Positions 48,612-57,357 of a DNA stretch of 64,000 nt are shown in pieces. How positions within the stretch are numbered: position 1 is the first letter of the stretch; each line of letters starts with the position of its first letter. This DNA comes from Peribacillus butanolivorans (lineage in GTDB: Bacteria > Bacillota > Bacilli > Bacillales > DSM-1321), in the NCBI RefSeq assembly GCF_001273755.1, contig NZ_LGYA01000001.1, forward strand, positions 3,241,177 to 3,305,176, read 5' to 3'. Both the position numbers and the translations under genes were made by a program. Below the pieces are notes generated by a model. The model was not told the DNA's origin, did not search any database, and worked only from the letters and a program-made list of their open reading frames with translations.

Positions 48612-49764
48612 TGCTTTTGATTCCTAATACTGCTTCAAATAGCTCAGCCCAGCTAGATTGAAAGGATTGATGCTTGAAGCTTTCTTTTGTTTCACCATAA
48701 AAAATTGAACGTGAACCGATTTTTTTTCCATCGAGATAGATAGAAGCTTTGCCAATTACTTCAGGAATTTTTCGTTTATCTTTCCAAGCCTTCTGTGGTT
48801 TCAACAATTTCATTTTCACATTGACCAGTTTTCTTTCTTCTTTCGTGAGTGGATACGAAAAATCGTTTTTAATATATACATGGCCTCTATACGTTTTATT
48901 TTTCATATCTTTTACCAAGCCCTCAGGTAAAATTTCAGTTGGCTTATATTCTTTAAAAGCGGATTCATACATTTGAATATGATCATTCCAATCATCGGGA
49001 CCATTCAATGTTACAGCTATTAAATCATGTTGGTTTTTTGTAGCCGTCGTGACCAGGGTACGCTTTGCCAGTTTGGTAAACCCTGTTTTCCCCCCTGTAC
49101 AATACTCATATAACTGTGTCAGAAGTCGATTTTTGTTCTTCCAGACATAATCCCATTGTTCTGTTGAATTAGGTGCTCGGTGCACCTTAGTACCGGCAAT
49201 CTTTACATACGTTTTATTTTGCATAGCATAACGAGTCAACAAAGCCATATCATATGCTGTTGAATAATGGTTATTCGTATTATCCAAACCATGCGGATTT
49301 GAAAAATTAGTATTCTTCATACCGATTTCCTCTGCCTTTTGATTCATCATCCAGACGAAGCCATCAAGGCTCCCGCCCACCTTTTCGCTGATTGCGACTG
49401 CCGCATCATTCCCCGAACGTAACATCAATCCATAAACCAAATCTTCAAGCTTAATCTTTTCTCCTTCTTTTAAATAAAGGGAAGAACCCTCAGTCCCGAA
49501 GGCATTACTACTAATCTTTACTGTTTCCCCCATTTTTCCCGATTCAATAGCCAGTATAGCCGTCATGATTTTCGTGATGCTGGCAATACGGTTTTTTTCA
49601 TGAGCATTCACCTCATAAATGACCCTTCCGCTTTCCTCATCCATTAATATCGCGCTGTGGGCACTAACGGCTACGTTAGCATTAGCGCTTTGTACCGGTG
49701 CTAGAAAAGACAAAAGGAGAATGATAATAAACAAACCTGATAACCCTTTATATAGAAAACGCAT
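48604..49764 (-). CDS. dacB: sporulation D-alanyl-D-alanine carboxypeptidase DacB (PBP5*)
   Basis: A 386-residue penicillin-binding protein that trims cortex peptidoglycan cross-links. A signal peptide (YKGLSGLFIIILLLSFLAPV) is followed by the catalytic motifs SITK (in RIASITKIMTA), SGN (LRSGNDAAVA) and KTG (TGGKTGFTK), and then a C-terminal beta domain. ATG at 49764 has GAGGGGG upstream; the 18 codons before it are excluded. It heads the dacB-spmA-spmB operon behind a sigma-E promoter candidate. Confidence 0.93.
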   Translation of the reverse strand: MRFLYKGLSGLFIIILLLSFLAPVQSANANVAVSAHSAILMDEESGRVIYEVNAHEKNRIASITKIMTAILAIESGKMGETVKISSNAFGTEGSSLYLKEGEKIKLEDLVYGLMLRSGNDAAVAISEKVGGSLDGFVWMMNQKAEEIGMKNTNFSNPHGLDNTNNHYSTAYDMALLTRYAMQNKTYVKIAGTKVHRAPNSTEQWDYVWKNKNRLLTQLYEYCTGGKTGFTKLAKRTLVTTATKNQHDLIAVTLNGPDDWNDHIQMYESAFKEYKPTEILPEGLVKDMKNKTYRGHVYIKNDFSYPLTKEERKLVNVKMKLLKPQKAWKDKRKIPEVIGKASIYLDGKKIGSRSIFYGETKESFKHQSFQSSWAELFEAVLGIKSNG

Positions 49765-49799
49765 GAGTGCCCCCTCGTCTCTTAACTTGTTTTTGTACA

Positions 49800-49828
49800 A
49801 GTTTATGCAAAGGGACAAGGGTTATGAA
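49800..49828 (-). promoter_or_regulatory. candidate sigma-E promoter of dacB
   Basis: The minus strand reads TTCATAA, 14 nt, CATAAACT, close to the mother-cell sigma-E pattern (ATA ... CATACAnT). It lies 36 nt before the dacB start, and B. subtilis dacB is sigma-E dependent. Confidence 0.55.
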
Positions 49829-50012
49829 TAAAAAGAATGTGAATATCTATAAGATCCTAGGATTTAAAAGGGCTTTTTCACATAAAACTTTACATGACAT
49901 TATACAAATTTACCGATGTACTAGAACATATCAGGATAAATCTAAATGCTCCTCCCACTATTGATGAATATAATTTTAGATAGAGTGAATTTCGGATCCA
50001 TGTTTGAACCCA

Positions 50013-50055
50013 TAAAAAAAATCGATAAGGGGACATGAGATGTCCCCCTATCGAT
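50013..50055 (-). terminator. ahpF terminator
   Basis: A 15-bp stem (ATCGATA, one mismatch, GGGGACA with a 5-nt loop) is followed by eight T on the minus strand. Confidence 0.88.
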
Positions 50056-50066
50056 TTAGCGTTCTA

Positions 50067-51713
50067 TCATACTAACAATGCAGCGATTTCATCAATTTTC
50101 TTTGCACCGAATACTACTTCTTTATCATTGATGATCATAGCCGGCACGCTCATTACTTTATATTTTTTCTTGATTTCCTGGAAATTACTTATATCGACCA
50201 TTTCAGCCTCAACGTTAGGGTTCTCAATAGCAATACGCTGTGCACCCACTACAACGTCTGGGCAGTAGTGACATGCCAATGATACCATAACTTTAATGTT
50301 CGCTTTTTTACTGATTGATTTAATCGAATTTAAAACAACTGAATCCAACGCTTGACCAGGTCCAGCTAGGTTATAAATAGCTAAAATGAAGGAATTCAAC
50401 TCATGACCGCCTGGTACACCATGGTATTTGACACCACTGTATTCACCTCTCGAATTTATTAGAGAGACAACTGGGAACTTATCAGCATTGATTTTTTCTT
50501 CGATTTCCTTATTTTCACCTTTGTTATATAACTCAAGATGAAGCTTGTCACCTAATTCAGCAACATCCAACAAGAAATCACGCAATTCGACTGATTTTGG
50601 CAAACCTTCGTCTACAATAGATACCAACGTTACATCGCTTTCCATCTTGCCGAAGATTCCTTTTAATTGACCGCGTAGTGCGTCACTTAATAGAGCGCTC
50701 TTTCCTGCTGGAACAGCAGCCTGTTCTTTTTTCTCAGGTTTTTCAACAGCAGGCTCATCTTTAATACCTAAGCGATCTTTTTCTTCAGCAATGTATTTAC
50801 CCGCATCCGTTGCTGCAATCGCTCCGTCAGAAACAGCGGTAATAATCTGACGCAAGGATTTTGGTCTTAAGTCGCCAGCTGCATATACACCTTTCACATT
50901 CGTTTTCATATCATCATCTGTGAGAATGTAACCCGCATGGTCCATTTCGATATGGCCGTTGAAAATCTCTGTTTTCGGTTCGTAACCAATGAATACGAAT
51001 ACTCCAAACGTACTGTCTTCTTTCTTCGCTTCATACTCAAACTCTTCCTTGGTAACGTTATTGATGAAGCGGGCACTTTGAATCATTTCATCCCCATATA
51101 CCCCAAGGATTTCTGTATTGAATTTCACTTCAATCTTATCATTTGCCATTACTTTATCAACAATAGAAGGAGCACATGAGAAGCTTGATTCCCTGGCAAT
51201 GATTGTGACTTTTGTAGCAAAACGAGTCAGGAAGATAGCTTCTTCAGCTGCTGCATATCCTGCCCCAATAACGAAAACTTCCAACCCTTCAAAAAATTCG
51301 CCATCACAGGTTGAGCAATAAGCTACTCCACGACCAGTAAATTCCTCTTCCCCTGGGAATCCAAGTGTTCTTGGAGAGGCGCCAGTTGCAATTATTACAG
51401 CGCGCGCATGGTAATCCCCACTAAGCGTTTTAACGACCTTTACCTCACCAGAGAAATCCACTCCTGTTACATCAGCTTTGGCAAACTCCACTCCAAAATC
51501 TTCATTTTGAAGTTTCATTTCTTCAACTAACCTTGGGCCTGAAATATGACGAATACCAGGATAGTTTGCAATTTCTGATGTTGTTGCAGCTTGTCCGCCA
51601 CCTGTACCTTTTTCAAGAATTATTGTTTTAATTTTAGCTCTACCTGCATATACACCCGCAGAAAGACCTGCAGGACCACCACCAATAATTAATAAATCAT
51701 GTATTTTTTCCAT
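50067..51713 (-). CDS. ahpF: AhpF-like peroxiredoxin reductase with permuted domains
   Basis: A 548-residue flavoprotein. Residues 1-310 are a thioredoxin-reductase domain: FAD motif IIGGGPAGLSAGVYAGRA, redox centre C133-S-T-C136-DG, NADPH motif VFVIGAGYAAAEEAIFL and GVYAAGDLRPKSLRQ. An EKP-rich linker (about 315-340) leads to a double thioredoxin-like domain with C481-H-Y-C484 and cis-proline SVPAMI. In classical AhpF the CHNC domain is N-terminal; here it is at the C-terminus. It follows ahpC and should reduce it with NAD(P)H. Confidence 0.85.
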   Translation of the reverse strand: MEKIHDLLIIGGGPAGLSAGVYAGRAKIKTIILEKGTGGGQAATTSEIANYPGIRHISGPRLVEEMKLQNEDFGVEFAKADVTGVDFSGEVKVVKTLSGDYHARAVIIATGASPRTLGFPGEEEFTGRGVAYCSTCDGEFFEGLEVFVIGAGYAAAEEAIFLTRFATKVTIIARESSFSCAPSIVDKVMANDKIEVKFNTEILGVYGDEMIQSARFINNVTKEEFEYEAKKEDSTFGVFVFIGYEPKTEIFNGHIEMDHAGYILTDDDMKTNVKGVYAAGDLRPKSLRQIITAVSDGAIAATDAGKYIAEEKDRLGIKDEPAVEKPEKKEQAAVPAGKSALLSDALRGQLKGIFGKMESDVTLVSIVDEGLPKSVELRDFLLDVAELGDKLHLELYNKGENKEIEEKINADKFPVVSLINSRGEYSGVKYHGVPGGHELNSFILAIYNLAGPGQALDSVVLNSIKSISKKANIKVMVSLACHYCPDVVVGAQRIAIENPNVEAEMVDISNFQEIKKKYKVMSVPAMIINDKEVVFGAKKIDEIAALLV

Positions 51714-51769
51714 AGTTGTTCTCCTTGCTGAATAATAATACTTACTAAAAAAAGTTTATTTTGAATAAC

Positions 51770-51800
51770 AAAAGGCACTTATTTTAGGTAAGTGCCTTTT
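51770..51800. terminator. hairpin between ahpC and ahpF
   Basis: AAAAGGCACTTA and TAAGTGCCTTTT form a perfect 12-bp stem around 7 nt with little T-run beyond the arm. It may partly terminate after ahpC, so ahpC mRNA exceeds ahpF mRNA. Confidence 0.6.
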
Positions 51801-51886
51801 GTCATTAGAATCTTGTCAAACAAATTGTCTTCGTAATCAATGTGTAGATAGTGTCCAGTAACGAATTGGATTATATCCTCAAAAGA

Positions 51887-52450
51887 TTAAAGTTTACCTA
51901 CTAGATCTAAGCTTGGTTCAAGAGTAGCTTCACCTGGAGTCCATTTAGCAGGGCAAACTTTATCACCATGTTCTGCTACAAATTGTGCAGCTTGAACTTT
52001 TCTCACAAGTTCTTCAGCATTACGACCGATTCCTAAATCATTCACTTCGTATGCTTTAATTTGTCCTTCTGGGTTTACGATGAAAGTTCCACGTAGAGCT
52101 AAACCATCTTCTTCGATTAATACACCGAATTGACGAGATAAAACATTTGCTGGGTCAGCTAACATTGGATATTGAATTTTACCGATTGTATCAGTAGCAT
52201 CAGCCCATCCTTTGTGGCTGAAATGAGTATCTGTTGAAACAGAGTAAACTTCACAACCAATTTCTTTGAATGTTTCATAGTTGTCTTGAAGATCAGCTAA
52301 TTCTGTTGGACATACAAATGAAAAGTCAGCTGGGTAGAAGAAGAATACTGCCCATTTTCCTTTAACATCATCTAATGTTACTTCCTTGAATTCTCCTGCA
52401 TGGTAAGCTTGTACTTTAAAATCTTCAACTTGTTTATTAATCAATGACAT
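51887..52450 (-). CDS. ahpC: alkyl hydroperoxide reductase AhpC (2-Cys peroxiredoxin)
   Basis: A 187-residue peroxiredoxin reducing peroxides. The peroxidatic cysteine is in FSFVCPTELADLQD (near 47) and the resolving cysteine in GDKVCPAKWTPGE (near 166). The ATG at 52450 (MSLINKQV) has GGAGG upstream. The gene precedes its reductase ahpF and has a PerR-type box over its promoter. Confidence 0.95.
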   Translation of the reverse strand: MSLINKQVEDFKVQAYHAGEFKEVTLDDVKGKWAVFFFYPADFSFVCPTELADLQDNYETFKEIGCEVYSVSTDTHFSHKGWADATDTIGKIQYPMLADPANVLSRQFGVLIEEDGLALRGTFIVNPEGQIKAYEVNDLGIGRNAEELVRKVQAAQFVAEHGDKVCPAKWTPGEATLEPSLDLVGKL

Positions 52451-52492
52451 AATAAATTCCTCCAATAGATATATTTTTTAATCTGCTCCTAT

Positions 52493-52507
52493 TTATAATA
52501 ATTATTA
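52493..52507. promoter_or_regulatory. PerR box of ahpC
   Basis: TTATAATAATTATTA matches the PerR consensus TTATAATnATTATAA in all but one defined position. It overlaps the -10 of a promoter TTGACT-N17-TATTAT (52495-52523, minus strand). Peroxide should relieve repression by PerR:Fe. Confidence 0.8.
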
Positions 52508-52523
52508 AATAGAAACTAGTCAA

Positions 52524-52837
52524 TAAATATACCTTAATAATTTTTAAGTTCACAAATTAGCCACAGTTTTTATATTGATATACATTAAACAATTTATAAA
52601 CCGCATTGTACTTTAAAATAGCGTATTTAACACATCTTCAATGTTATATCAAGATTAAAAATAACAACTACCCTAATTATTTCGAAAGATGATATTGTCT
52701 CCTTTTCAATAAAATAATAAATTCCAAATGAGAATCAATTGTCGATTTCACCCATACAATTTACTTCATCCTTCATATACTTCCCACATTATTCCTAATT
52801 AACCCCAAAAAACTAATCTGTACTGTCCTTTTAAACG
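52524..52837. other. gene-free region upstream of ahpC
   Basis: AT-rich with no supported gene. A partial Fur-like stretch (TGAGAATCAATT near 52729) is too weak to call. Confidence 0.5.
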
Positions 52838-52865
52838 AAAAAATGCCGAACCATAATGGCTCGGC
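52838..52865 (-). terminator. sodF terminator
   Basis: GCCGAGCCA-N3-TGGTTCGGC (G-U pair) followed by ATTTTTT on the minus strand. Confidence 0.82.
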
Positions 52866-52913
52866 CCTTCAACTCAAAACAATTCGTTTTTGGTAGAACA
52901 TATATTTTATCCG

Positions 52914-53801
52914 TTATTGTTGTTTCCAAGTAAGCTTTTTCGCTTCGGTAAACCGTAAAGCTGTTTGGGGCCAGTTTACAACGTCCCACCATTTATCCAC
53001 ATAAGAAGCTCTATTATTTTTATATTGTAAGTAATATGCATGTTCCCACACATCTAATACAAGTACTGGAATCGTATCCCATTGCGTTAAAATCATATGC
53101 AACTCTGATTGAAGAATTTCTAGTTTACGCGCACGTGGCACCCAGACTAAAATCGCCCAGCCAACACCTTCAACCTGTTTAGCTGCTTCACTAAAGTGAT
53201 TTTTAAATGCTGCGAAACTTCCAAAATCCTTCTCAATCTGTTTAAGTAAGTCTCCCTTTGGCTGTCCGCCGCCTCTTGGAATCATCCCTTCCCAAAATAT
53301 TGTATGCAAATAATGCCCGGATCCATGAAAGGCTGCTTCCTTTTCCCAATGTTTCAACAATGAATAATCCTTCGTCTCCCTGGCATTTTTCATCATTAAT
53401 TCTGCTTTATTCAGACCATCTACATAAGTTTGGTGATGCTTATCATGGTGAAGGTACATGATTTCCTCTGAAATGGTCGGTTCCAACGCATTATAGGCAT
53501 AAGGTAGCGGCGGAAGCGTATGTTTTCCAATTGGTACAGATTGAGATTGAGTTTGTCTTTGCTGAGTACTGAAATCTCTAGCTATCTCTTCAATTTCTTC
53601 GTAGACCCGAGCCATCTCTTCTTCAATCAAGACCATATTCTCATAATCTATTTCCTCTCCAACGAGATCATTAGTCCATTGGGAAAGCCTTTCAATGTTT
53701 GCCAACACTGTCGAATCGGTGATATCTATTCTCTCAAGGTATGCCATTATTTCATCAATCCAATCACTTACCTCTTTTGCATACTGTCTTACATCAGACA
53801 T
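52914..53801 (-). CDS. sodF: Fe/Mn superoxide dismutase with N-terminal extension
   Basis: A 295-residue protein. Residues 1-90 are an acidic helical extension (YENMVLIEEEMARVYEEIEE) not found in SodA, and the rest is a Fe/Mn SOD domain. Metal ligands are H in YLHHDKHHQTYV, H in GSGHYLHTIFW, and D and H in DVWEHAYY. The extended form resembles B. subtilis SodF. GGGGGG precedes the ATG. It stands upstream of ahpCF in the same orientation, forming an oxidative-stress block, though terminators separate the units. Confidence 0.9.
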   Translation of the reverse strand: MSDVRQYAKEVSDWIDEIMAYLERIDITDSTVLANIERLSQWTNDLVGEEIDYENMVLIEEEMARVYEEIEEIARDFSTQQRQTQSQSVPIGKHTLPPLPYAYNALEPTISEEIMYLHHDKHHQTYVDGLNKAELMMKNARETKDYSLLKHWEKEAAFHGSGHYLHTIFWEGMIPRGGGQPKGDLLKQIEKDFGSFAAFKNHFSEAAKQVEGVGWAILVWVPRARKLEILQSELHMILTQWDTIPVLVLDVWEHAYYLQYKNNRASYVDKWWDVVNWPQTALRFTEAKKLTWKQQ

Positions 53802-53883
53802 CTTTCAACCCCCCTGTAACCTACTTACACATAAATCATCAGAGTATTTTATGTTACGAATAAGCGAAGATTCCATTTATAAA

Positions 53884-53919
53884 CAAAAAAAACAACAAGG
53901 CCTATTAAGCCTCGCTGTT
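53884..53919 (-). terminator. ypuI terminator
   Basis: AAACAGCGAGGC pairs imperfectly with GCCTTGTTGTTT and is followed by T-rich sequence on the minus strand. Confidence 0.6.
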
Positions 53920-53922
53920 TCT

Positions 53923-54411
53923 TTATCTTGACTGTAACATTTTCGTCCGGTAATCCGTTTCATAATACTCTAATTCTTCTCGCATGGTCTGAAATCCACT
54001 TTCTACAGATTTCAGAATAGATATAATGCTGTCCGGTACACCTTGATGAAATTTAATCGAGTTTTTTCCCGTATAGGCAGATCGGCTGTCTTCAAACCAA
54101 CGGTCCGATTTTGGGGAAAAATATTCTTCTATACATTGATGATACACTCTATATAGCGTCTTTTCAGCTGCAGCTTTATTAAAAACTTCATTTTTAAGGA
54201 CGATTTGGCAAGCTTCTAAACCCTCTTCACAACTTACAAGCATTCTTCTTAAACTAGAGAGGATTCCTTTATAATAACTTTCTTCCCCGCTTTTTTCCTG
54301 TTGAAGCTTAGAATAGGTCGTCTCATTTATAAACTCTTCTAACTGAGCTACTGTCGTTTCTAAAAAGCTTTTTACATCCTCAAGCTGAGATTTTACCAAT
54401 GTATTCCCCAA
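53923..54411 (-). CDS. ypuI: YpuI family protein (DUF3907)
   Basis: A 162-residue, largely helical soluble protein (VKSQLEDVKSFLETTVAQLEEF and QTMREELEYYETDYR). Its place between dacB-side genes and scpB matches B. subtilis ypuI, of unknown function. The start is TTG with GGAGGG 7 nt upstream; a second TTG four codons on is possible. Confidence 0.7.
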   Translation of the reverse strand: MGNTLVKSQLEDVKSFLETTVAQLEEFINETTYSKLQQEKSGEESYYKGILSSLRRMLVSCEEGLEACQIVLKNEVFNKAAAEKTLYRVYHQCIEEYFSPKSDRWFEDSRSAYTGKNSIKFHQGVPDSIISILKSVESGFQTMREELEYYETDYRTKMLQSR

Positions 54412-54433
54412 CCGTGAACCCTCCTCAAAATGA

Positions 54434-54850
54434 TTATGAAAGAATATTAAAATCTACATTTGATTTAATATCATATGGTTTAGCTTGGTCAATAGATATA
54501 AACACTTTCTCTAATTTTCCAAAATTTACATTTTCGAAATAACCAGCTAACTCTTTTTCTGAATTAATATATAAACGTTTTCGGCTAGCCAAACTCGGGT
54601 CTTTGAAAAGGCAAACCATTGCAATGATATCAGCCATATAAATATCTCGGTCGAAACTTTTGAATAAAGGATTGGTGGAATATGGAGTCCACCGAGCGAC
54701 CATCTCATCAAAATAACGAAGATACAGCACATTCAGTGTCTTTTCTTCTCCATCCTTTATGAATTCTATAACGGATCGGTTAAAAAATTCCTCCGGAGAA
54801 TTGGACTTTTCTTTTTCAAGTCCAAATCCATTACATGCTACAATTCGCAC
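54434..54850 (-). CDS. hypothetical protein between ypuI and scpB
   Basis: A 138-residue protein starting at GTG with GGGGG upstream (begins MRIVACNGFGLEKE). No membrane span or signal peptide. It contains LRYFDEMVARWTPYST and ADIIAMVCLFKD but no motif that I recognise. B. subtilis has no gene here as I recall it. Twenty-two nt separate it from ypuI, with which it is probably cotranscribed. Confidence 0.6.
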   Translation of the reverse strand: MRIVACNGFGLEKEKSNSPEEFFNRSVIEFIKDGEEKTLNVLYLRYFDEMVARWTPYSTNPLFKSFDRDIYMADIIAMVCLFKDPSLASRKRLYINSEKELAGYFENVNFGKLEKVFISIDQAKPYDIKSNVDFNILS

Positions 54851-54905
54851 TCGAAATCCCCCCGTATTCAGTTTTTTCTATATTATCACAATTTAAAGAA
54901 AAATG

Positions 54906-55487
54906 TCATTCGATTGTTTGTTGAAATTTCTCAAAAAACAAATCTGCTTCACCATTTTCGAAGCTTTCTTCTGAATTATCGGAGAGTGGCGGCAATTCTT
55001 TAATTGAGTTTAGACCGAAATAATCCAAAAACTCTTTCGTTGTCCCATATAAATAAGCCCGACCAGACCCCTCAGCACGTCCGACCTCTTTTATTAACAC
55101 TTTAGTGACAAGTGTATGAATCGGCCGTTCCGTTTTGACACCGCGAATTTCATCAATCTCAGCTCTCGTAATTGGCTGCTTATACGCGATGATTGCGAGT
55201 GTTTCCAAAGCAGCCTGTGATAAACCTTGAGTACTTGAAGTTTCTACAAGTTTTTTTAAATAATCCGAGTGTTCTTTTTTTGTAGTCATTTGAAACACAC
55301 CTGCTATTTCAATCACTTGAACCCCTCGTACATCCGATATATATTCTTCCTTTAAGCTTTCAATGATGTCTGTTGCTTGATATTCTGTAATTTCTAGGAC
55401 AGAGGCAATTTGTTTGACTGAGAGGCCTTCATCTCCAGCAGCAAACAATAATGCCTCAAGAATCCCCTTCCAATTAATAACTTCCAA
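54906..55487 (-). CDS. scpB: segregation and condensation protein ScpB
   Basis: A 193-residue winged-helix protein (SVKQIASVLEI, SQAALETLAIIAYKQPITRAEIDEIRGV) that joins ScpA and SMC in chromosome condensation. YGTTKEFLDYFGLNSIKELP is the usual C-terminal motif. The start is TTG with AAGGAAGG upstream, overlapping scpA's 3' end by 14 nt. Confidence 0.94.
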   Translation of the reverse strand: MEVINWKGILEALLFAAGDEGLSVKQIASVLEITEYQATDIIESLKEEYISDVRGVQVIEIAGVFQMTTKKEHSDYLKKLVETSSTQGLSQAALETLAIIAYKQPITRAEIDEIRGVKTERPIHTLVTKVLIKEVGRAEGSGRAYLYGTTKEFLDYFGLNSIKELPPLSDNSEESFENGEADLFFEKFQQTIE

Positions 55488-56241
55488 CTGGTTCTACACC
55501 TTCCTTAGCTGCAATCATAATTTCCGAAAAATTATCTTCTTGTTCAACGATTATTTCATTTTGTTTCATTAGTTCCAATACCGCCATAAAAGTAATGACG
55601 ATATGCTCCTTAACCGGGTGTGAAAAGAGCTCAAAAAAGCTTTTTTTTCCTTTAAATGATTGTAACTCAATCATGATTTCATCCATGCGTTTTTCAATTG
55701 ATATCTCTTGTTTCGTCACTTTTGTATATAGGGGCTTTTGAATTTTTTGCCTTCGCAGTAGTTTTTGCAGAGCGCCCAACATATCGTATAGACTGATATT
55801 CAACTCTTGTTTTTCATTTTCCGTTTCTTTTACATAAACAGATAAATCACTTGGCGGTTTTGTAAACATCAAGCTTCGTTCTTCTTCCAACCCCTTAAAT
55901 TCTTCTGCAGCATTTTTATACTTTTTATATTCTAATAGTTTTTCCACAAGCTCGTCCCGTGGATCTTCTTCAAATAGTTCTCCATCTTCATCAATCAATT
56001 GTTCATCTTCATGCTTGGGTAGCAACATTTTACTTTTGATAGCAAGTAGTGTCGCAGCCATTACTAAATATTCACTGGCCACATCTAATTCAAGATGCTG
56101 CATCGTATGAATATAGCCTAAATATTGCTCTGTGATATCAGCCATTGGAATATCATAGATGTCTATTTCAAGACGGTTTATCAAATGAAGGAGTAAATCC
56201 ATCGGACCTTCAAAAGCATCAATTTTAATATTATAACCCAT
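55474..56241 (-). CDS. scpA: segregation and condensation protein ScpA (kleisin)
   Basis: A 255-residue kleisin bridging SMC heads. The N-terminal motif is IDAFEGPMDLLLHLINRLEIDIYDIPMADIT split over the first 35 residues; LDVASEYLVMAATLLAIKSKMLLP follows, and the C-terminal winged helix (FMAVLELMKQNEIIVEQEDNF) contacts the SMC cap. GGGG precedes the ATG. It is cotranscribed with scpB. Confidence 0.95.
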   Translation of the reverse strand: MGYNIKIDAFEGPMDLLLHLINRLEIDIYDIPMADITEQYLGYIHTMQHLELDVASEYLVMAATLLAIKSKMLLPKHEDEQLIDEDGELFEEDPRDELVEKLLEYKKYKNAAEEFKGLEEERSLMFTKPPSDLSVYVKETENEKQELNISLYDMLGALQKLLRRQKIQKPLYTKVTKQEISIEKRMDEIMIELQSFKGKKSFFELFSHPVKEHIVITFMAVLELMKQNEIIVEQEDNFSEIMIAAKEGVEPVGSY

Positions 56242-56459
56242 AAAAATACCCCATTTAAATCTAATTGGCCAATGTTAGGCCTGTTTCTTTTACTAATCAA
56301 GTATAGTGGATTACCGGCCTTTATCCAATAATAATAATTTGCGGCACTTAGAAAAGTTCTTATAAGGGATTTGTGTTAATTGGGTCAGTGCCCAATCACA
56401 TTTGTAAAATTAACATAACCTAGGAATGTAAGAATACCAGAACAAAGGAGGAACTTATT

Positions 56460-56543
56460 ATGGGTTTTGGGCATGGCGGCGGATTTGCGTTTATTGTAGT
56501 ATTGTTCATTTTGTTAATTATTGTCGGTGCTTCTTGGTGTTAA
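56460..56543 (+). CDS. YjcZ-type small sporulation membrane protein
   Basis: A 27-codon ORF with a strong AAAGGAGG site 9 nt before the ATG. The peptide has a Gly/His-rich start (MGFGHGGGFAFIVV), one membrane span and ends GASWC. This is the pattern of the YjcZ family of Bacillus sporulation miniproteins. A hairpin follows. 56242-56459 between it and scpA holds the divergent promoters and nothing else I can name. Confidence 0.75.
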   Translation: MGFGHGGGFAFIVVLFILLIIVGASWC

Positions 56544-56560
56544 TTGAAGACTGATGAATC

Positions 56561-56590
56561 AAGCTGATTGCATAGCAATCAGCTTTCCTT
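56561..56590 (+). terminator. terminator of the YjcZ-type gene
   Basis: A perfect 10-bp stem, AAGCTGATTG-N5 region-CAATCAGCTT, precedes TCCTTATTTT. Confidence 0.7.
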
Positions 56591-56706
56591 ATTTTCCAGT
56601 GTAATTTTCTATGATAAACTAAAAAGTGTATACACGCCCGGTGTAAAGCTGGTTAAAATGGCTTTTCTACCTTAAATGAACCCATCAAACAAAAGGGGTG
56701 CTCAAA

Positions 56707-57357
56707 TTGAATTACCCGAAAGACTACCTGTCTTTCCTTGTCCATTTTCATGGCACTAGGGATTACTTTGAATGTCACGAAATTCTTGAAGAATACTGGA
56801 AGGATACTGCTCCAAAAGAGCGTGACTCGCATTGGGTCGGGCTGATTCAAATTGCAGTTGCCCTATATCACGACCGTAGAGGCAACAATCAAGGTGCAAC
56901 AAGGACCCTTGCTAAAGCCATCGCCAATCTCCGTTCGAAAAAAGTAGAGCTGCAGCAGTTGGGCCTCGATCCTGAAGAACTGCTCAATTTGCTTCAGAAC
57001 ACCTATGCACGTATGTTGTCTAAAAAACCATATGAAAGCATCAATCTTCCGATAACGGATCAAGAGTTGACTGTACAATGCCAAGCCATATGCAGCCAAG
57101 AAGGATACATATGGTGCACAGATAGTGACATGGCTAATTTATCTTTAATAGACAAGCATCTAAAGCGTGACCGTTCAGATGTTATATCAGAAAGGGCTCG
57201 ACAATTATCCCTCCGAAAAAATAGAGGACCACTCTTAAGAGTGGTCCTCTATTTTTGCTCTCATGGTTTTAAGCTTCTTCACATTTGTCAAGGAAGCTTT
57301 CCGTATATTCATTTGCTTTTAATTCTTTGTCAGGATATTGCTCCTTTAGAGCCCTGA
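56707..57357 (+). CDS. ypuF: DUF309 protein YpuF, probably frameshifted at its 3' end
   Basis: The first 170 residues are a DUF309 protein: FHGTRDYFECHEILEEYWK carries the conserved HexxExxW-like pattern and HWVGLIQIAVALYHDRRG the second motif. Function is unknown. Start TTG at 56707 (NYPKDYLSF) lies 7 nt after AAGGGG. The frame then runs through the ypuF/ribT terminator palindrome and into ribT antisense, adding about 45 unrelated residues. One more A in the A-run at about 57216-57221 would give a TAG stop right after LRKK. So the natural end is probably near 57222. Confidence 0.75.
   Translation: MNYPKDYLSFLVHFHGTRDYFECHEILEEYWKDTAPKERDSHWVGLIQIAVALYHDRRGNNQGATRTLAKAIANLRSKKVELQQLGLDPEELLNLLQNTYARMLSKKPYESINLPITDQELTVQCQAICSQEGYIWCTDSDMANLSLIDKHLKRDRSDVISERARQLSLRKNRGPLLRVVLYFCSHGFKLLHICQGSFPYIHLLLILCQDIAPLEP
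57217..57256. terminator. bidirectional terminator between ypuF and ribT
   Basis: A perfect 40-bp palindrome: AAAAATAGAGGACCACTCTT and its complement meet without a loop. It has A and T runs at its ends and serves both convergent genes. Confidence 0.88.

Noticed and set aside
52725..52745. Fur-box-like stretch upstream of ahpC
   Set aside because: Only one half-site fits; the PerR box at 52493-52507 explains regulation better.
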